Assembly (NCBI GenBank): GCA_030734395.1
Contig: JAUZTG010000041.1
Location: 1,178,001 to 1,242,000 of the forward strand
DNA: 64,000 nt
DNA from: Sarocladium kiliense
Lineage: Eukaryota > Ascomycota > Sordariomycetes > Hypocreales > Sarocladiaceae
Direction of reading: 5' to 3'
Below, one piece after another: positions 46,701-59,542 of the stretch; the first letter of the stretch is position 1; every line of letters begins with the position of its first letter. The notes under the pieces are model-generated. The model saw nothing but the letters and a program-made list of their open reading frames with translations, was not told the origin of the DNA and ran no database searches. A program made the position numbers and the translations under genes.

Positions 46701-49700
46701 CGAGAACCAAGCATAATGGTCGCCGACCATCCAGTCCACAAGGTGGGGGAGATCACTTTGAGGTCCTTCCTGACATGTCAATCGTGTCGGTTGAGCGTAC
46801 ATTGCGGGACTAAAGGGCTCGGCATGCCAGCAGTGGTAGTAGAGTAACATTCAACGCGGCGGGGAATAGCTCGGGGTTCAGTGGCTCTTCTTCAAATGCC
46901 GTTGAAGAGAGACATTTCCGTAAACTGCCGTCGTTGACCGCAAAGACACCGCAGTTGAGCCGCACTGCTGGAATTCACTTCTCAACTCGTTGGTTTCCTC
47001 CGAGAACTCATGTACTGAGGTTTCTCAACTCAAGCCCGGTACAGTTCTTGAGGCGAGACAGCGCGTGCTGTATCATCATCATCAACCCCGCACAATCAAC
47101 TGTAGTGTGGTTGAGCAATATGGCGAACTGTTCCTCCTCCCCTGCGTCACATACCACGCGCGTGGTCTGGTAGCTCGGCGCTAAAAAGATAAGCAAGTTG
47201 AGCTGTAACGAGTCACTTCACTTGACCCATTCCTTACTACGTTATCTTGCATTAGCCAGGGGCTTCTCAGTGAACTCAGCAGTTCTGTGACTGCGTTTGC
47301 AGGCCGCTGGGGAGCCGATGACATGGACATGGCACTCGGGCGAAGACTCGATACTGTCATTCGTAGCACGCCGAGTGTCGGGCATACATGCTCAAGAATG
47401 GGCTTCCCGAAAGCACCTAGCTTCTGTTTGGGTCACAGGTCACAGGATGCTGGCGACCCAAGGTGCATGTATCCGGCCAGCAGAGATTGTCGGCTGTACT
47501 TGGAGGATGCCCACGTGGACAACCCTCCGAGGGGGCACCTAGTCACAGACTTGAGATATGTGAGGTCGTGTATGTAATGATCGCGTGAGTTTCATCTTGT
47601 CCACGTTCCTCACAAACTGTGAGAAGTCAGCGCTGGTCAGAGCACAGCCGAGACATGGATTCCACTACCTTGGTCCTGGTTCCTCGACGTTGGCCAACAG
47701 GCCGATCAGTTCATGCTTGTTTCCCTTTTTACACCCGCAGTGGGAAACGCCAGGGGCCGAGGAACGGATGGCCCTAGCAGGATCGACAGCGCTAGTAGCG
47801 ACTTCAGCTCTTCCCGCTCGTCGATCAATACTTTGTACATGCATTGAGGAGTTGCATGCCCTGTGAACTGAAATTACTCAAGCAAATGCCGTTTTGTGAC
47901 AAACCGCAATGTGTGCGATATGCCGTGTAGATCCCAAGGGCCATCATAATGATAGGCTCCAAAGGTCTGTGGCCGGACCTGGCTTTGACGGTGGCCTTGG
48001 TCCAACCGCTGTACCCTCCGCATGAGTTGACCAGCCACTGGCGGGAAGTGAGACTAGCTCCGGGCACTGCGTACCCTGTCCGGACGTGTTTCCGTTGCGG
48101 CGGCTATGAATGGCTGAGACATTGGGAGCACAGTGGATTCAGGGCAGACTTGGTGAAGCGATGAGACATTTGACACATCCGATCGGGTCAAACTGCGTAA
48201 TCACATTGTTCGCCTCGGAAAGCTTCGCCTGGCACTGAGCCAGCGGCTCCAAATCTTGGTGGCAGCTCCAGACCGGCCTATCGAAGTTAAGGTTAGCAAT
48301 TTCCAAAGCGATCTTGCTCCTCCAGGCTGGCCGAGTACACTGGTAGTAAAGTGCTGCCCTCAGCACGTCGGTTAACCCTTACGCACGGTCCTTCGGACGC
48401 CTAGTCTCTATGGCAGGGCCACTATGCACAGCGAAGCCTAACTGTTCCTGGTTGTGCTTTTCCCATATGTCTTGTGATATACAGTGGAAGAATCATTTGA
48501 CGTGATTAGCGAATTGAACCCTGGTAAGACTCCCAGCGAACTAGTCTGTGCGGCAATGACCCCCTCAGCCTTCATCTCATTCGGCCGCGCGGTGACTTGC
48601 CTTGACTCGACAATCAGATCAGCAAATGCAGCCTCTCGCCGGGTCAGTGGTCCCCGATACTGGTCATCCCTTGCAACGCAGTGGCGTTGTCACTATCGAG
48701 CGGCGAGGCGCCTTTGGCAGCATGCATGGCGCTGATAAGCGAAGCAGGAAGAGATGGTCAGGGCACAGCGGTGACCTGCTGAAAGGTCTCGTCTGTGTCG
48801 AATGCTTTTTTCTGACTGTACTGAGGTTAAAATATGTTGTCATACCGAAGTCGGCCGTGGTGTTCATGGTTTCGCCTCCGTCATGTTTAGCAATCCAATC
48901 GTCCCTCTCAAGGAAGCGGCAGATCTCCGGGAAAGAATGGTGGCTTACCTCATACTACCAACATGGCTGTTCACGTTGGAAGCTGTAGAGGGCGGGGACG
49001 ACCTTCTCTCACGTGGCGACGGAAGATCGCGTATGCACAAAGTTCCGTCCGCGGTGGGCCGGCGTCTGCGACTGTCCTCGTCGTCCAACGCCAGCACGCA
49101 CCTTCGCGAATTGCCCCATGATTATGCTCTCGACCCTTGTGTTCCAGCCATTAGGCGCACGGCGAAAGCCACAACTTCATCTGCTGTCAGCGACGAAGCC
49201 TGACCAAGTGTTGCACTTGCCCAGCCACGGGGCCAAAGGCAAAAGAAACAAGGGCCACGGAGCCAGATAGAATGGCCCTGGTCCCTGACAAGCCACGCTG
49301 CCCGTGTCCCAATTTTCCCACAGCCCAGCAGGGGACGGGACAGCGATCGGACATGCACACCTCCCATGGCTACTGGCGACACGCCCCTCCCTGGTTCTCA
49401 TATGCTGGTCTGGAGGTTCTTTTTGTTCCTTTCTTTTTCCCTGCTGCCTGATACTAGCCTTGAACCGTCAGCTAATCCTTTTCTCGCAGATGTTCCCGTT
49501 CCCTGTCGTGACGCCTGCCATATGCCGCGCAATCACCAAGATCGGCTTCGGGGCGTTGTTGGTGATTTACGATCAACTTCCCCAGACCATGATTTGTAAT
49601 TGGTGGCGGGAAAGGAAACGCCGTCGCTGTTGACCAGGTCTGCGTCGAGGCCTTGTACCGAGCGTCATCTGGTAATTCTTTTGAGAGGCAAAATGACACG

Positions 49701-52700
49701 ACTATCCACGTTGTCAGAAACCTAGACGCACTGCTGGCCCCCCGCCGCCTACCCATCGCTTTCTAAGCTAGTGACACCGGCCCTGAAGCTTGATAGCCAA
49801 CGTCCCCACTGAGCGGACGCTCCGTAACCTGAGCCCTGTAGCCTATCTCCGACACATATTGACTGTTCGGAGCTGAACAAGACAGAAGCAACGAATCAGC
49901 GCATCTGTCAGGCTTAGAGTCTCTTGTTGCCACCCATCAGCGATGTGTTATTTCTGGTCTTGATGGGTATCTATTGCATTTGTACCAGTTGCTCACAACC
50001 TTATCCAAGGTCTGGAACCAGATCGCAGATCAAACAGAGGGCTTTCATGCGTCACAGCTTCGCTGGACCTAAGCAGGGGGCGGCCTGCGGCAAGATGGGT
50101 CAACAGGGTCTGGAGAATGGCAAGGTGCGCGTGTGAGAACGACCCCATCGAAGCGAGCTTACATTTTGGGGTGCACGTGTGTTCAGAGTCTCAACATGGG
50201 GTAAGGCGATCTTCTGGTCAGCCCCTCTCGTTACGATATGATGGCGCACATCCCTCACAAGCACCTGGTCGATAGCTCCATCAGCCACAACAGGGCTAGT
50301 AACGCTGAAGGACGGGAACACTTTCATCTGTGGACAATTCCCCGGACTGTCCTGTGGGCGGCCCAAACCCATTCATATGGCAATAACGGACAAGAGGCAA
50401 AGCCTCAGCCATGTGCAAGGCGTTACCTGGCTTGCGCAGTGGCGGGAACGGGGGAAAGCTCTCCTTTCGTAGGTGATCCTCGGTTGCCTGTATACTTCCC
50501 CCATGTCCCATGGGGCACAAGCCGACGGGTCAATGGCGTTATTTGCACTTGTTTTCAGCAGGTTGCGTGGTCAGGAATAGGAGCTGGCGAACAAGAAGGA
50601 TCGCCGCTTTCAATGTCCAGTTGTACCATTCCGTAGGGCATGCTTGCGACCCTGGCGTGAAATCGCCGTGCAGGTGTTTGCATGCCTGGATCCTATGAGA
50701 AGTAAAAAAAGGATCACCCCGGCAAGATGAGATACGATAGGTTACACGGACAGTGCAGGGAAAGGTTGAGGTACCGAGTCGATCATGTTGCGAGATGCGT
50801 GGCAGTGGATCTGGAACGAGTCGTCAAAAAGCATGTGCCGTGGCGCCCTTGCAATGCGCTGTGCATTTCGAACAAATGATTCAATACTCACATGTTGTCA
50901 CATCCTTGGGAGGGTTTCGTCCCGTTGGCTGTCTGTGATGCACCAGAACAGCTTTTGAGATTTGCCCCTAGCCAAATAGAAGTCTGAACTACGGGAGTAG
51001 GCCAGCGAATGACGACAAGGCAATCAAAACCAAGCAGAAGGGCCTTGCATGGCGAGGTGATCCGAAAAGTAAGTGGCTGCAGGTTTGGACATGCGCTGTA
51101 AATTGCCCTCAGGCGAAGGAGGGGGGCCTGAGCCTAGCGGTAGGATGGATAAACAGATGTGGCACAACGGGATGTTAATGAGGGATATTTAATGAGTTTC
51201 TGGGTCGAGGGTTTCCAGCAGCGTGTGTTGAATACAGCGGTGTCAGCCTGATTCTGAACGACACACATGGATCCATGGAACGTGATGGCTCAGGATAGAT
51301 ATGGTTGTCTGGATGCAGACCCTGGTGTCGGATCCGGAAAGGAACGTAAGCCAAAAGGAGACGCAGTATGGCCAGGAGTCGATGTGCGGCGGGGAGGATC
51401 GGTATGGAAACTGATGATGGCGTTAGACATGCAAGATGGAGACTCGCGAGCATGTTGGGAAAAGGAAGCTGTTGGAAATGAAAGACCACAAAGGAGGTTG
51501 GACGGCATTCTACACAATACGGAGCTCCGAAGAACGTGCTGAGGGTCAGTGCATAGCAGCGGTGCATACCGTACCGAAGGTACCTCACTTCGCCTTAGGT
51601 ACCTTCACAGTGTGGGCTGCTGATGGGGAGGAATGGCTCAGGTTCACCACGCTCAACGGAGTAGCCAGCACTACTATGAGTAAGGTTGCATGGGGCGTGG
51701 GCAGGACGGGACAGGGCTTGAGCGTGGGTGTGCAGATCCCAGCAGCCACGCACGCGCCAGCGGCCACAGCGGCCGAGAGAGTTCAAGCGCAGTATCGTCC
51801 TCCACTGGCAGCACCTGGGTTCAGCAGGTTCTCAGCAGATGGAGCACCACGCTGAGAGACCTGCAACCACAAGCAGAGGTCAATTCCGGGGTGTGAGGTT
51901 GCACCCGAGCCACGCCCCCCCCCTCCACTCCGTGTGCCCCCCTCCACCCACCACCGAACCGAATGTGCCCCAGTAAAGAATCCACTGACACGCTATTCTT
52001 CCCCTTCTGGTGACCTTTGCACGGCACTAAAGCACTACTGTAGCTGGTCCTGCTTCCGCTATGGGTGGCCCGTGGCATAGGCCTGTCCGTCGCCTGCGAG
52101 TATGAGTGTGAGTGTGGGCGCTGACCCCCTTGCCTTTGATCACTCAATCCATACATCCTCGTCGTCCTTCCTCTTCTGCGATTCCCACCACTGACCTCCT
52201 TCTACCAACACTCGCCCAGCTTCATTCACAGTCCTACGCACTCCCTCACCCTCTCTCCCCTTCAGCGATTGACGACAGCTTCATTGGGCTTCAGGCTTTA
52301 TACCGCAGCAGTTCCAGTCCCCAGTGCGGCACCCTTTTTCTCCACGAACCGCCCTCATCGCGCCGGCCCCTCTCTCCCTTCCAGTGCCAATCTCTTTACT
52401 CGACCAGACTCGACTCGACCCCCCTCTGTCTACTAAGAATCCCTTCGCCGTGTCCCTCACTCGCCCTTTCTCGGCAGACGAATTGTAAACCTAGACATTC
52501 GAGCGATAGCATTTCACACGGCAGCCTGGGCTTGTTCCTCTCCGAACAACCCTCCAAAGAAGTCCTCGCCGGCCCTTTGCGAAGACACGCTTCCATCACC
52601 ACGAACTGGATAATCAGCACGCCCTCTTCCTGCATCACATGCGCTGAGGCTTCGACAAGAGCGGGAATCGCACCGGCTTTGTGTTTTACCGTCTTCTTCC

Positions 52701-52733
52701 CGCATCCGTCTCCCACGCAAAATCTTAACAACC
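43798..52733. other. About 9 kb without supportable protein-coding genes
   Basis: Both strands were read. Frames reach about 140 codons but none shows a domain, a signal peptide with a cysteine pattern, or exon-like continuity through splice sites. I saw no terminal repeats, reverse-transcriptase or transposase motifs and no tRNA. The final ~600 bases (from about 52140) are strongly CT-rich and are probably the promoter/5' leader of the bHLH gene. The rest may hold non-coding transcripts or a decayed insertion. Confidence 0.45.
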
Positions 52734-54355
52734 ATGTCGACGATGGACGCCCAGCCACGGCCGCCGCCGCCAAAGGCTGCAGGCCTCAACAATATCCTCA
52801 ATGATGACCAGCCGCCCAATTCCAATGGGCATACCCCATCTCATCTTCGTGATTCAGGGTTCTACTCTACAGCTGAAGCTTCCAGCAAACGTAAGTCTCT
52901 AATTTTGCCTCATCTGACTTCGGCCCTTGTCCTGCGCCAGTAGCCTGACCAATTCCCAGATACATCTGCTGCATCTTTCAGTGCCAATGGCCTCAGTCCT
53001 ACCAACTCCGGCTACCACTCTGCTGCCGATAAGACACCTTCGCCAGTGGCTTCTAATATCCCACAGCCCTTGGTCTCCCCATCAGTCAGTGGCATGAGTG
53101 TTGCCTCCATGGTCTCCCCCACAACTCCCAGTAGCACCGACCCGCGCCGACATGAGAGGCCGACATCTCTCGAATCTACAGCTGGAAGCGGTTCAACGTT
53201 AGGCCAGGATCTCAATCCTGCGGCCGCAGTGCGCCGTGAGAGCGTTGACAGCCGCATTAACCAGGGTTTCAGCGACATGCGCCTCGGCAACTCACCATAC
53301 GCAAGCAACAATCAGTCCACGACCTCGATTCAAAATACTCTACATTCCCAGCGCAACCCGCGACCTGGTCTCGAGAACCTATCGGTGCACCGCATATCTA
53401 ACGGGTACCAGCCGAGTGCAGAGCGAAATCCTGAGGTAAAGACCGTGCGGACGGCACCAGCTATCACCGGGCCCGCAACGGGCACCATCGCCCGCGCCGC
53501 CGAGCCTACCAAAGGCCAAGCATGGGCTTTCCCCGAGGAGGATATTCAGCGTGTATCCCATCCGTATGATGATTCGCGAAGAAGCAGCATCACCGAGTCT
53601 ATTGCCAGCAGCCAGTTCACCCTTGAGTCTCGACTGCCTCCAGGCCAGCGTAGACTAGATGAGGCTCCGGATTACGGTCGAATGTCGAGCGGTGGCGAGT
53701 TCTCGCCCGTCCACCATCACACAATGCAGCACAAGCAATTGAGTGACTTGCAAGCGGAAGAAGGTGGCGGCCCTGGCGGTAACCAGCCTTACAGCCGCAC
53801 TCCTGAACTGAGAGTGAGCCACAAGCTGGCAGAGCGGAAGCGGAGAACAGAGATGAAGGAATTGTTTGACCAGCTTCGAGACCTGATGCCACAAGAGCGT
53901 GGCTCCAAGGCATCGAAATGGGAGATCCTCACGAAGGGTAAGTCTTCCATGCACGAGAGACGACTAGCTTCGTGGTACCTCATGCTGACGAGAGAGCTAT
54001 AGCTATTGCCGAGCACCAACGTCAAAGTGACCATATCCGGGCTCTTCAACAGCACCTGCATAATACTACGGCAGAGAATGACATGTTGAGACGCGAACTG
54101 CAGGCCATGCAGGGCGGGCGCATGAGTGAGATGGGAGGATCAACGCCTCATGCGAACCAGCAAGGCCCACCTGGGCCTGGTCAGCCTCCGTCACAAGCAC
54201 CCTATGCTACGGAACAATACGCTGGAAGCCGCACAGAGCTCCCTCCACTTAGGTCTATCAGCACTAGCATTCCCAACGGCCCCGACTCGATGACTGGCGT
54301 ACAGTACGAGGCCCCTCGTACGAATGGTTATCGAGGCCCCGAACCCCGCTACTAA
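52734..54355 (+). CDS. Basic helix-loop-helix transcription factor
   Basis: Exons 52734-52890, 52960-53937 and 54003-54355 (both introns phase 1, donors GTAAGT) give 495 residues. Most of the protein is Ser/Pro-rich and disordered. Near the C-terminus lies a bHLH domain: RVSHKLAERKRRTEMKELFDQL (basic region and helix 1), loop RDLMPQERGSKASK, then helix 2 WEILTKAIAEHQRQSDHIRALQQH, running into a short coiled coil (TTAENDMLRRELQAM). The basic region has the H-x3-E-x3-R arrangement that reads E-boxes (CANNTG). The intron within helix 2 is at ILTK/A. This resembles the Esc1-like fungal bHLH group; no specific role is assigned. Confidence 0.9.
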
Positions 54356-56605
54356 GAGGAGTAGAGCCATTGCATTTATAGTGCTCACTGGCCCCTTGAG
54401 ACAAGGGACTAATGTATCCCTTAAAGGATTGCACCTGGGGATCTGTCTCTGCTGAAAAGCACTTGACGACAATTCAACGAGTACATCGAGCAGGTCGCTA
54501 TATCCGGCCACTTTCTTTTGTTGACTCGAAGAAAACCAGCATGCTTGGACAGTGCGGACAGGGGCTCGGTTCCAACAGTACGATTGACACCCTCTGGCGC
54601 TGTTCCGAAAGGGTGTCGGGGGCTTTGATGGAAGAGCGCATCATGGTCTGTCCACAACCCCCCTCGTCCTCCGTGCTTGCCTATTCTACAACCGGGGTCT
54701 TGTTCGAACATGATCCTCTGTCCGCTTCTGCCATGCATGTCGTTCATGGCATGGTATCTGGTCGAGACCAATTTGGCAGTTCGACCAGCTGTACAACCAC
54801 CGGAGAATTACCGCACTCGTCGTGTTGTGTTCCGACGTTATTTCTTTTTTGCATTCCGCTTGTGTTCTATATGTTCCTGATGCTTCCAAACCAGACCCTT
54901 GCGCCACGCCTACAGCTCTACAGTGAGTTCGGGCGTGTAGAGGGTATGGAAACGCGTTCAGGTCGTTTTTCAAAAGGGTCTGAAGCATTCGATTGGCTTT
55001 TCCTTTCTCTTTCGTTTGTTGGTAATGGTGCTCGGGATGGGGGCTGGTAAGGGTTACACAGAACGGTGACTTGGCTAGAATTGGTGCCAGGCCGCTGTGA
55101 TTCGGTGTATGGCTCGAAGGAAACTGAACTCGCGGGCCAAGACGGGAGCGGAACAAGCAGTCGACGGAGAGGATCCGTATATACCCATGTTGCTGGTGAG
55201 CAAGAAGGCTAGATGGTTGCCATGGCACGATTCGAGAGTAGTTGGCAGGCTGAAGCTCTTTTTTAGTCTGAAACTTTGAAGGCAATTGAACCTTGTCGAT
55301 GCAATATCGGGCCGCCCAATGTGTAAGCATGTGAAGTGAACGGGCCACGAACTGTACGTTACTAGGCTGAGGAACGTTGGTCCGCAAGGATGAGAGGCAA
55401 CATCGCGGTAAGCCTGATGCCGTGTGCAACTGGATTACGGAGCGACTCGTAGTGCAAGGACTTCGCAGTAGGGAACAGTGTCACTACATGATGGAAATGG
55501 ATGGGAACAAGGTACATAATGAGAGTCCCAAGACAAATATAACATGCGGCCGGCCTTATCCGTGCAGCCAGGGACCATGGTGGGGACCCTGTGATCGATC
55601 GGCAGCTGCCAAAACCCGTGGATACTCCCGCCGGGGGGGGGGGGGGGACAACATCCACAGGCTGCAGATATAGAAAAAAGTCAATTGGAAGCCGACTTGT
55701 GGAGAAAAGCACATGGTTTCATCCCAGATGATACGAGGGCGAATGTAGATAGATGATGCTGCTGAATAAGACTCGGATGGAAATTTCTGGGCGGAGTTTG
55801 AGGGTTGCGGAGTTTCAGAGGATGGAGTCGGCGGAGTTGAGTTTTGGGGGAGAGGCGGCGGAGTCGGGGCGGCCGGGCGGCGGATCAGCGAAGGAGCCCG
55901 GATGAGGACGGGGTTAAGATCGGACACGGGGCAATTTGACCAGAAGTGGTCGATGCGTGCATGGATTGCATCAATTATGATTCATCATGTGGTGGTAATT
56001 CATGTCAGGTTCAAGCCACTCGTGAGATGCAGGTCACCAGGTTGGGCGTATCTGGCATGTTGGGAATGTACTGTGTTATAGGCAGAATCGATCATCGAGG
56101 GACTGCATTGTATGCATGTCAGACGAGACGGGCGGTCGGGGCTGGAGATGAACCCGCCTCTCCGCAACGCGCGGTTATGGATGCATGAGAAGATTGTTTA
56201 GCTATGGCATGGCATCGCATGTTTACTAGTATCGGACTAGTAGCGCTGCGATGATCGACTGCCAGTGCTTTCCGGGACGCCCGTTTTCAGGGTTTGATCC
56301 TGGATCTTACGACGCAGGAGTCGCAGCCTAAGTCGACTCTCATCTCTCACACTCTTCCTTCCTTGCTCCCCATTTTGACCTCAGGGCTATCTCACTTCTC
56401 TCTTGTGTCGTGTTACCTTTTTTGCCACTGACACATATTTCGAGAGACATACGGCGTCGTTGTTCTCTTTTAGAGTGGCCATTCCTGTCTCGTCTTTTAC
56501 CTTACCCCAAGTGCGTCGAGCTGGTCATCACACACTAACCTACACCATCACCACCTGGGAATCTCGCATCCGTCAGCTTCATCCCAATATTCATCTCCGT
56601 CAACG
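54356..56605. other. Intergenic with G15 run and an unassigned minus-strand open frame
   Basis: Contains the bHLH 3' UTR, a homopolymer of 15 G (55633-55647), and the promoter of the next regulator (CT-rich from about 56330). On the minus strand, 55556 to about 55975 is open, with protein-like segments (SDLNPVLIRAPSLIRRP, SYSAASSIYIRPRIIWDE), but it has no ATG in frame. It could be an exon of an unrecognised gene or chance. Confidence 0.45.
55633..55647. repeat. G15 homopolymer
   Basis: Fifteen consecutive G in non-coding DNA. It is the second long G run in the window, after the one in the RIB4 intron. Confidence 0.9.
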
Positions 56606-58338
56606 ATGCCCCCGGCATCACCACCATTCACCATGAATAACTACGGGCCGCTTCATCCTAGCAGGATCGACAAAGGCATTGCGGCCTCTGTCGCTGCCAC
56701 TCGGCAAAAGAGCTGCAACGCTTGTGTCCGCGGCAAGCGGCGCTGCGATAAGAAGGCTCCCAAGTGCACTCGCTGCTCATCAAAGGGCCTTGAGTGCGTC
56801 TACGCTCGAGTCCCCCCAGGTGCTACCGCCGACTCCGTCCTCCTCGACGATGATTATTTCTCCTCAAATGCGACCTCAAGCAGCGCCAAACGTCCCGGCG
56901 ATACCAGCGCTGCTGCCAGCGTTGACTCCCAGCCTTCCGCATCCGACGTCCCGGATTTCGGCGCAATGGGCAGCTTCGTTGATATGCCCAGTCTCGCAGG
57001 GTCTTCTGCCGGAAACACAAGCCCTGAAAGTAGCCTCGATTATGGCCTGGACTCGTCTGATGTGAGCGGTGTCGGCATGGGGCGTACCGCCCATACCAAC
57101 ACCGCTGGAGCGGAGTTTATGCAGATGGACGACATGAGCGGCTTTTCCATCGCTGACCTCCTCGCCGCAAGCAACCCCTCATTTGGCGGTGACCTTTGGG
57201 ATATCAGCAACTTCCCTCTTGATGGCGATGCCACAGCCTCTGCCAACAACATCAGCTCAACCCTTCACGGTGGCCTTGACACCGCCACCCTCGCCGGCAA
57301 GATTAATCCTCGTCCTATGCAGCTTGTGCCTGCGAAGCCCATCCGAGACCTTTCCATGCTTCGCGAGGAGTGTGACGGTACTTTCGATCCCTTGGAAGTT
57401 CACGATGCCCGCAGCAGGCCCGGTCACATCCTGAAGGTCTTCAACGACCTTCACATCACATTTTCACAGACTCGCGCTCTCCCTTTCCTTCACAGCAGGC
57501 TGTACTCGTCTCAACTTCCCAAGCCCGTCATGACCGCCTTCTGCGCTGCCTCGGCATACTCAAACCGTACAGCCGAGACAAAAGGGTGGACGGTGAAACT
57601 AATAGGGGATGCGACAAGGGAGGTGTACAATGAGGGAGAGAAGGCCGGCACGCCGCTGGAGAAGCTCGCGCGAGTGCACGCGCTGCTGATCATGAACACT
57701 ATGCGGATGTTGGACGGAGACATCTGGCTGAGGGCCGCGGCGGAGAAGGAATTTGGGGTCATGATCGATTGGGTGACAGACCTCGTTGCGGTGAGGGACC
57801 AGTTGGAGGAGAGCATGCCGAAGTCACAATGGGCCGACAAGGCGTTCCCACCCAAGTCATGGGAGGTGAGTTTTCTGTCTTTTTTGTTGTGTTCTGTCCT
57901 GCGGTTCAAACGCTAATCAATCATGACAGAGCTGGCTTCTACTCGAGAACATCCGCCGAACCATCCTCGCATCCATCTCCTTCCTTTGCCTAATCTCCAT
58001 CCTCAAAGGCGACACCCGTAAGAATCCTCCCTTCCTCCCTCTTCTCAAAATCAGCCCAACTGACTCGAATGCTTTTTCTAGCTGAATGCGACCTCTGGGA
58101 ACAAAAGATTCACTTCACCGCCTCGCGGCACCTGTGGGCAGCGCAGACATCATTTGATTTCTTCCGCGCGTGGCGTGATAAGCCGCGCTTCCTGATCGAG
58201 CAGATGCAGTTCCGCGAGTTTTGGCAGTATGCATCACCAGATGATCTGGATGAGTTCACGAGGATCATGTTGACAACCCAGACGGGGATGGAGGCTATGG
58301 ATCATTTCATGTTGGGGGATACCTCGGTGACGCTTTGA
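56606..58338 (+). CDS. Zn2Cys6 transcription factor
   Basis: Exons 56606-57865, 57930-58017 and 58082-58338 (phases 0 and 1) give 534 residues. The zinc cluster is at the N-terminus with Cys37, 40, 47, 54, 57 and 64 (C-x2-C-x6-C-x6-C-x2-C-x6-C) and basic RGKRR between. A long Ser/Asp/Ala-rich segment follows, with acidic-aromatic patches (MDDMSGFSIADLLAAS, GGDLWDISNFPLDGD) that may activate transcription. The C-terminal helical region (ALPFLHSRLYSSQLPKPVMTAFCAASAYSNRT-type, RHLWAAQTSFDFFRAW) resembles that of fungal regulators placed next to metabolic genes. ATG 56606 is used; an in-frame ATG at 56633 is possible. No target is assigned. Confidence 0.9.
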
Positions 58339-58774
58339 TGCAGGTCATGGGCATCTTGCACCGTAATCGGCGTTTGGTGGCGTTTTATTGGCGTTGTTTG
58401 CACCCCTGTGAGGGCATTGAGGATACGAGGGAGATGTATGTAACGATACCGGACAGGTCCTTCAAGAAGAGAACGGGCGGGCCACAGGGCCCAAACCACG
58501 GTTTTCATTGTATATCTTAGGTCAGGAGGAGATGAATCGGGAACTCACAACTCTGATTGGCACTTGCCGAGACTTTCCCGGGGGACGATGCTTATTGTCC
58601 GCACCGTGATGGCAGGAAGAAGCTCCCCTCCGAGGAGATTGATTCAGGCGGAGACGCTTGAGGTCGCTTGTTCGCATTCACGCTTCATCTTCATTATCAT
58701 CATCATCGCTCCCACGCTCGTCGTCATCACTGCCGCCATATCACCTAACAGCTTATACTCGTCCTGACGTCAAC
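58339..58774. other. Spacer between Zn2Cys6 and F-box-like genes
   Basis: 3' UTR of the regulator and promoter of the next plus-strand gene. A TCATCATTATCATC-like simple repeat at about 58683-58710 is the only feature noted. Confidence 0.45.
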
Positions 58775-59542
58775 ATGCAGAACCTTCCAGGGGATGTGCT
58801 GGCTCGCATCATGGAGCTCTGCGATGTTGATACCTTGAAGACTCTGGTGCAAATATCTGTAAATATAACGCCCATCGCGCCTCTTTCGCCTGGAGCTGTT
58901 TTCACTGACTTCACCCGTATGCAGCTGTTCAGCAAGCTTTGGGAGGCGTACAAATACAGCATCTTCAAATGTCGACACACTGAGGGCCAGCGTCTGGTCG
59001 GCCCATGCAAGTACCCTACGCTCGCTTCTACACATATCTTATCCTCAGTCAGGAACTTCCCCGAGCCCCAGTGTGATGCTGAAGACTATCTGCAACACCA
59101 TGTTCCCACCCTGTCTATCGATGGCCTCCGCACGATGCATGTCCGCAAACGAGAAATCGAGGCACTCCTTCGGTACCCAAGGACGCCCTTCCCACCTGCA
59201 TTTTCACACTCAGCCTGTCAGTCTCAGGCTATATCCGATCGATCGATCATGGAGAGAGCGCTGTATATTTGTGACGCGATAGCAGATCTTGAGGTGGTAG
59301 CCGTTGAACGCATGATACAGGATGGCTATTACGACAAGCGCTTTAGCCCGGATAACATGCTTGCCCATATGCAAAGACTCACCGAACACGACGGCCGCTG
59401 TATTCTCGGCGTCGATATGTATGAAAAGGCTCTTGACTGCCAAGATTACACCCGCTCGCTGCAGGAAGACTACATTTTCAGCCTTTCTCGCGAGGATCTC
59501 CACTGCCTTCTGCATGGGTATATGGTCATCTGCCAACTCTAG
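58775..59542 (+). CDS. Small F-box-like protein of unknown function
   Basis: Intronless frame of 255 residues from ATG 58775 (context CAACATGC). The start MQNLPGDVLARIMELCDVDTLKTLVQIS has the LPxDxLxxIxxxxD pattern of an F-box-like N-terminus. The remainder has no recognised domain but reads as a real protein (charged helices such as MHVRKREIEALLRYP, ALYICDAIADLEVVAVERMIQDGYYDKRF). An open frame upstream of the ATG would add a Ser-rich run and is not preferred. The frame may be only the first exon: protein-like sequence continues downstream to about 60052. Confidence 0.6.
   Translation: MQNLPGDVLARIMELCDVDTLKTLVQISVNITPIAPLSPGAVFTDFTRMQLFSKLWEAYKYSIFKCRHTEGQRLVGPCKYPTLASTHILSSVRNFPEPQCDAEDYLQHHVPTLSIDGLRTMHVRKREIEALLRYPRTPFPPAFSHSACQSQAISDRSIMERALYICDAIADLEVVAVERMIQDGYYDKRFSPDNMLAHMQRLTEHDGRCILGVDMYEKALDCQDYTRSLQEDYIFSLSREDLHCLLHGYMVICQL

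Noticed and set aside
43798..52140. Retrotransposon or DNA transposon remnant in the gene desert
   Set aside because: No terminal repeats, catalytic motifs or long purine tracts were recognised, so a mobile element cannot be supported by reading.
54412..55050. 212-codon plus-strand frame after the bHLH gene
   Set aside because: The residue composition and lack of any motif suggest it is a chance frame in the bHLH 3' UTR and the spacer.
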